Assembly: GCA_030522415.1 (NCBI GenBank)
Contig: CM060121.1
Span: 2,042,476-2,106,475, forward strand
Reading direction: 5' to 3'
DNA: 64,000 nt
DNA from: Channallabes apus
Lineage: Eukaryota; Chordata; Actinopteri; Siluriformes; Clariidae
Shown here one piece after another: positions 59,349-64,000 of this stretch. The translations under genes and the position numbers were made by a program. The notes beneath the pieces were generated by a model, which saw nothing but the letters and a program-made list of their open reading frames with translations, was not told the DNA's origin and made no database searches. Every line of letters begins with the position of its first letter. Positions within the stretch are counted from its first letter, which is position 1.

Positions 59349-59582
59349 CAGGGTACTCCAGTTTCCTCCCATAGTCCAAAGACATGCAGATTAGTCTAAT
59401 TGAGTGTTTCCAAATTGCCCATAGTGTGTGTGAGTGAGTGTGTGAGTGCATGTGTGCGCATGTGCCCTGTGATGGACTGGGACCCTGTCCAGGGTGCACC
59501 CTGCCCGAACGCTCCTGGGATAAACTCCAGGCTTCCTGTGACCCTGTACAGGATAACACTATAGAGAATGAATTAATAAATG
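59349..59582 (+). mobile_element. old 5'-truncated DANA-type SINE
   Basis: Starts in the central block (GGGTACTCCAGTTTCCTCCC), then AAGACATGCAGATTAG, a TG stretch, CCCTGTCCAGGGTGCACCC and ACAGGATAACACTATAGA. More diverged than the copy at 58510. Confidence 0.8.
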
Positions 59583-61949
59583 ATAAAATCAAATTGTTTA
59601 ATCAGTTTTATTGTTGACAGAGCAAAAATGATCATTATGACAATTATTATGCTAAGTGAAGCACAGGATGCACATAATGTTTATTTTGCACATAATGTGA
59701 TATTAGAGCATATTCCCTTAATCCATTAAATTACCAAACTATTTCCCTTAATAGCTCAAATATGATTTTTTCGAGAAACTATTTTGATCAAACCATCATC
59801 AACGGACATGAAATGTACCCCAAATTATAAAATGGCTCACTTCCTTAATGTGATTCTATAATTGTAAGTTTGAGATGTTCAGGAACATGAATATGAAGAT
59901 AGATACAGAATATGCAACAATTCTAGAACTGCTCTCAGAACTGTTTTTGTTTGCACATTCATACTGTAATTTTCAGTTCTAGAATTTGTTAAATCGAATG
60001 CAATCTTTGTCGCTTAAAGTGAGCTTGGGGAATTTAAATTTATTTGTTTCAAATAATTTTAACATGTTAAGGATTTTTAATTAATCACAATAACTTTGAA
60101 AGAATGTTCTTTCCAGAAATTATGCTTGCTCACATTTTTTTGGTTCTATGAAACCACCAGGAACTCAAAAAGCAGGAAACGGATGGTGTCCCAGAGTCCC
60201 ATTAAGAAACCATTAAAAGTTGCATATACTGTAGGGGTCCTGCCACAGAATTCTTCCATATTATAATGGAAATTTAGGTTTTATGGAGGTTCAGTACCAT
60301 TTTTATCCAACAAATATCTCCTAAAAAAACTTCAAACCGGTGTTTTAATTGGTGTCAAGGAGAAAGAACTAAAAGTTGAGTACATGTCAACTACATTTTT
60401 TAAGAAGAAAAACCTGAGCAATTATTTGGAGTTTATATCACACATCAGTTAATGCATACAATGCATAATAAGAGATTTAGAAAGGGAACGTTTAATATTG
60501 AATTCGATGGACAAGTATTTATTTTGATAAATTTTTAACTGGAAAACATGATTTTAATGTCTTACTCATTTTAAAGTGAAATAACAAAACATCACACCCT
60601 CATGGCACTAGTTGGGGTTTGTGTTGTGACCATACAATATTTTACAGATTCTCTATACACAACTGCATTTTCCATCTTTCTTTGATACTTTTACTTTTTT
60701 TTTTTTTTTTTTTACTTATGGTCTTCTCTTCAGCTGTTTTCTGATGCTAAACTGAATCTGCACGAAGGTGAACGTCAAGTCAAGATTGAAGTGTAATAAA
60801 AAAAACGACAACAGATCAGTGAGGAGTCACTTTGTTTCTGTTCCTTTGTAGATATCCTTATAATACTCTAGAAACAAAGGAGCAGCAAATAATTTTACAA
60901 AATGAACAATTGCCTAAAAGTTCTTCTTAACCTCTTTTTTTTTAACTTGGATAGCCTTGTGTGTTTGGATTACCCACAATGCTGTGTGATTACCTGTTTA
61001 CAGTCGCGCCATTGGAGAGTGATGCAGCAGCGCTTTAGTATTTCAGTCTGTCCAGCTTTCATGCACTCTTACTGTATCTCTTACTCTGCTGCATTGCATT
61101 ATGGGACTTTGAGTTTATTAAGTTAAACATCACGCTCATAAATTAAAACGGATGAGAAAAGAATGAGTTCAGTTTTTTTTTAGAAGCTAACAGTGAACCC
61201 TGACCGCGGCAGTCCATCCCCAGATCGGTACGGGTCCCGGCGCCTGAGGAGCCTCAGCTCTATGACAGATGCCGAGATTTTCTGAACGTAATAGGATGTA
61301 ATGCGGCTTGGCACTGCGCTGTGTTGATATTAATCTGACAAAACCGATTCATCAGTGCTGAAGCTCATGATGGAGAAAAAAAAAATCCACTTAGCTCTCC
61401 ATGAAGGACGTTGCTCTGCTAATGCTGCACTAATGCCGCATACATCAAAACACATCAACCCTGTGGGAGACTCAGCGCACTTCTGGGTTTAAGCATAAAC
61501 ATTATACGGATCCCCAGAGTTCTAGATTTTAGTTCACAAACACAATTATTCAAATGATTTACCTCGTTATTTCAATATGCACGATCATATTTTGCTTGTT
61601 AATCACAGCCATAAAGCTTTCTTATTTATAAAATTGTCAATCGCATTGTTGGTTATGAGAAACAATCCAGGAAGTTGGAAATTAAATGCAGGAAATAACA
61701 GTGTATCTGCACAGGGATGCTTTTGAATCGAACCCTTATGTGCTTTAAACAAAAAGTGAAAAAGTCAACTGATTAAAAAAAAAAAAAAAGGATGCTGGAT
61801 GCACAAAAATGACTTGTTTTTATAATTTATTTAAATAATAAATGAATCTTTTCAGAATCAGAAATCATAAAAAAATAAAAAGTAAAAATATGTTAAAATA
61901 TGTGAAAATCATATAAATAATTTACAATTAATTAAAATTTTTACAATAA
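59583..61949. other. intronic sequence, nothing recognised
   Basis: AT-rich with an 18-T run at 60695-60714 and an A-run at 61775-61790. Short open frames only. Confidence 0.5.
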
Positions 61950-63487
61950 AAACGCAAATAAAAAAAGAAAGTAGTGATTTTCTAAATTTACTTTGACTTT
62001 GACTTTGTATTTCAATGCAAACAATTTGAACACAAAATATTTCATGTTTTGTCTGGTCAACTTCATTTCATTTGTAAATATACATCATTTCCTGTCATTC
62101 AGACCTGCAACACATTACAAAAAAGGTTGGGACTGGAGCAATTTAGGGCTAGTAATCAGGTAAATTGGTTAAATAATGATGTGATTCCAAACAGGTGATG
62201 TCATCAGGTGATTGTAATTATGATTTGGTACAAAAGCAGCATCCGAGGAAGGCCGAGCCCTTTAGGAGCGAAGATGGGTCAAGGATCACCGGTTTGCCAA
62301 CAAATACGTGACAAAATTATTAAAATGTTTAAAAACAATGTTCCTTAAAAAAAGATGGGAAGACATTTGGATATTTCACCTTCAACAGTGCATAACATAA
62401 TTAAAAGCTTCAAGGAATCTGGAGGAACTTCAGCGCTTAAAGGACGAGGATGCAAGCCTAAGCTGAACAACTGTGATCTCCGATCCCTCAGGCGACACTG
62501 CATGAAGCATCATCATTCATCTACTGTATAAGCGACATCACCACATGGACTCAGGACTACTATGGAAAACCTTTGTCAAGTACCACAATATGTAGTTACA
62601 TCCACAAATGCCGGTTAAAGCTGTACTATGCCAAAAGGAAGTCCTATGTTAACAGTGTCCCGAAGCGCCATCAATCCTCTCTGGGCTCGGAGGCATCTGG
62701 GTTGGACCATCACACAGTGGAAACGTGTACTGTGTCGAGATGAATCAGTATGTCAGGTATTTTTTGGGAGAAATGGACATTGTGTGCTCCAGACCCAAGT
62801 AGAAAAGGATCATCCAGACTGTTACCAGCAACAAGTCCAAAAGTCAGGGTCTGTCATGGTATGGGGTTGGGTCAGTGCCCCCGGCAAAGGTAACTTGCAC
62901 TTCTGTGATGGCAGCATTAATGCTGAAAAGTTCTTAGAGATTTTGGAGCACAATATGCTGCCTTCAAGAAGACATCTTTTCCAGGGACACCCATGCATAT
63001 TTCAACAAGACAATGCAAAACCACATTCTGCACACATGGCTGCGGAGCAAGAGGATACAGGTACTTGACTGGCCTGCTTGCAGTCCCGACCCGTCTCCAA
63101 TAGAGAGTGTCTCTCACGAAGACCCCGTACTGTTGCCCAGCTTTCAGGTGCAATTTTCTCACATTCTTCCTGCAAACACTTCATCACTTGGTGTCTTCAG
63201 GCCCTAAATGTCTTTTTTCAGTGTTGTGAAAAGGCATACAGTAGCAACATTACAAAGTGGTAAATGCTTTACTGTTCCAACTTTTTTTTTTTATGTGGTG
63301 CAAGAACCAAAAAGTTTATTTTTGAAAAAAATACAAATAAAAATCATGAGGAACACATTAAATAATGTGCTGTTGTATTGTCTGCAATGAAATACAAGTC
63401 AAAGTAAATTTAGAAATCACTACTTTATTTTTTTATTTGTGTTTTACATACTGTACTGTCCCAACTTTGTCGGATTTGGGGTTGTGT
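61950..63487 (+). mobile_element. decayed Tc1-like transposon
   Basis: The right end CCCAACTTTGTCGGATTTGG (63457-63476) and inner inverted matches are preserved: AGTAGTGATTTCTAAATTTA style sequence occurs at about 61970-62035 on the left and inverted at 63390-63430 on the right. The outer 40 bp of the left end are lost or replaced. The transposase reads left to right. Confidence 0.82.
62274..63263 (+). pseudogene. Tc1-like transposase pseudogene
   Basis: It starts at ATG 62274 (MGQGSPVCQQIRDKIIKMFK) with a stop 26 codons on, then STVHNIIKSFKESGG. Frameshifts follow. The longest open piece (62628-63068) has HLGWTITQWKRVLCRDESV (first catalytic Asp), GSVMVWGWVSAPGKGNLHFC, LEILEHNMLPSRRHLFQG and CIFQQDNAKPHSA (second Asp). 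The third acidic residue follows in another frame as CSPDPSPIES. The end is NITKW and TAA at 63261. About 340 codons originally, so nearly full length but broken at least five times. Confidence 0.92.
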
Positions 63488-64000
63488 ACATTTCCACACA
63501 GACTTGGTAAACATTTTCAGTAGAGATGGAGAAAAAGAAATATTCTGTACTGTTTTGTGACTGTGTGGTAATTCATGTATCGCCACACCAAAATCCAAAA
63601 TTGGTTTCTTTTTTTCAATTATCTTTTTATTCTATATGTTTTCATTTAAGGTATTAAAATGTTGCAGTTCCTAAATAGTCCTACAGGTGGCGTTCTCAAC
63701 GTTCACACATTGACAGGCAGATGCAAGCAAATTGCTTTTTTATAAAAAAAAACAAAAATCAAACAAACACCTGTTTCAGACTCAGCAAACGTTCTGATAT
63801 TTGTGAAAGGAATACTTTCTGGACATCCGAGGGAACTCTTCAAAGTTTTCTATAAAATCCTAGTGGGATTATTAAGTCAAGAAGCTCTGAGGCAACAGGA
63901 AAAAAAACTCACTAAGCCCAAAGTGTTGCGAGGTTTTTCTTAAAATTGTCAAAATCATCGGCATTCACTAAAACCTTAACACCTTCTGAAACAGACAGCA
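63488..64000. other. intronic sequence to window end
   Basis: Nothing recognised. Confidence 0.5.

Overview
This window is eukaryotic and reads as a teleost fish chromosome. It is AT-rich, crowded with (CA/TG)n microsatellites, and carries repeat families typical of ray-finned fish: a DANA/mermaid-type SINE, a second tRNA-headed SINE, Tc1-like transposons, PIF/Harbinger and hAT elements, piggyBac, L2/CR1-clade LINEs and Ty3/gypsy pieces. The exact SINE types suggest an otophysan, perhaps a catfish; that is inference from memory of repeat families, not a measured match.

The only host protein gene I can support is the plus-strand NMDA receptor subunit gene grin2a (GluN2A). Two coding exons are present, at 39211-39809 (599 nt, second half of the amino-terminal domain) and 56807-56921 (115 nt, end of the amino-terminal domain and entry to the ligand-binding domain). 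Their reading phases fit each other (0 to 2, then 2 to 0). The exon with the signal peptide and first ATD half is not in the window, nor are the later LBD, channel and tail exons. So nearly all of the 64 kb is intron: at least 39 kb upstream, 17.0 kb between the exons and at least 7 kb downstream.

Region by region. 0-8 kb: a young truncated SINE, a 1.4-kb GT-box minisatellite, and an unclassified DNA transposon with 340-460 bp inverted repeats that itself holds a dimeric SINE. 8-11.3 kb: a tRNA-type SINE and a piggyBac remnant broken by a 988-bp solo LTR with perfect 5-bp target duplication. 12-17 kb: Tc1 debris, a SINE, an internally deleted LINE and a tRNA-Leu-like gene abutting it. 18-21 kb: simple repeats, an AP-1-motif minisatellite and a nearly intact-ended Tc1 transposon with a dead transposase. 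23-29 kb: a purine-only tract, a telomere-like G-rich array and pyrimidine tracts. 30.6-33.3 kb: three nested elements with PIF/Harbinger-type 3-bp duplications. 33.7-38 kb: a hAT element inside a larger inverted-repeat element. 39.8-56.8 kb (intron): (CA)n blocks, a Tc1-type element with 1.2-kb span, gypsy fragments, a 5'-truncated L2-type LINE and a SINE in a (TA)n tract. 57-64 kb: two SINEs and a second broken Tc1 transposon.

The genes do not form a pathway; the window is one receptor gene whose introns have been built up by successive mobile-element insertion. The most notable points are the nested transposon stacks, the (TG)7 tract that sits directly at a grin2a splice acceptor, the tRNA-Leu/LINE junction, and the unclassified inverted-repeat transposon with CRE and octamer motifs in both ends.
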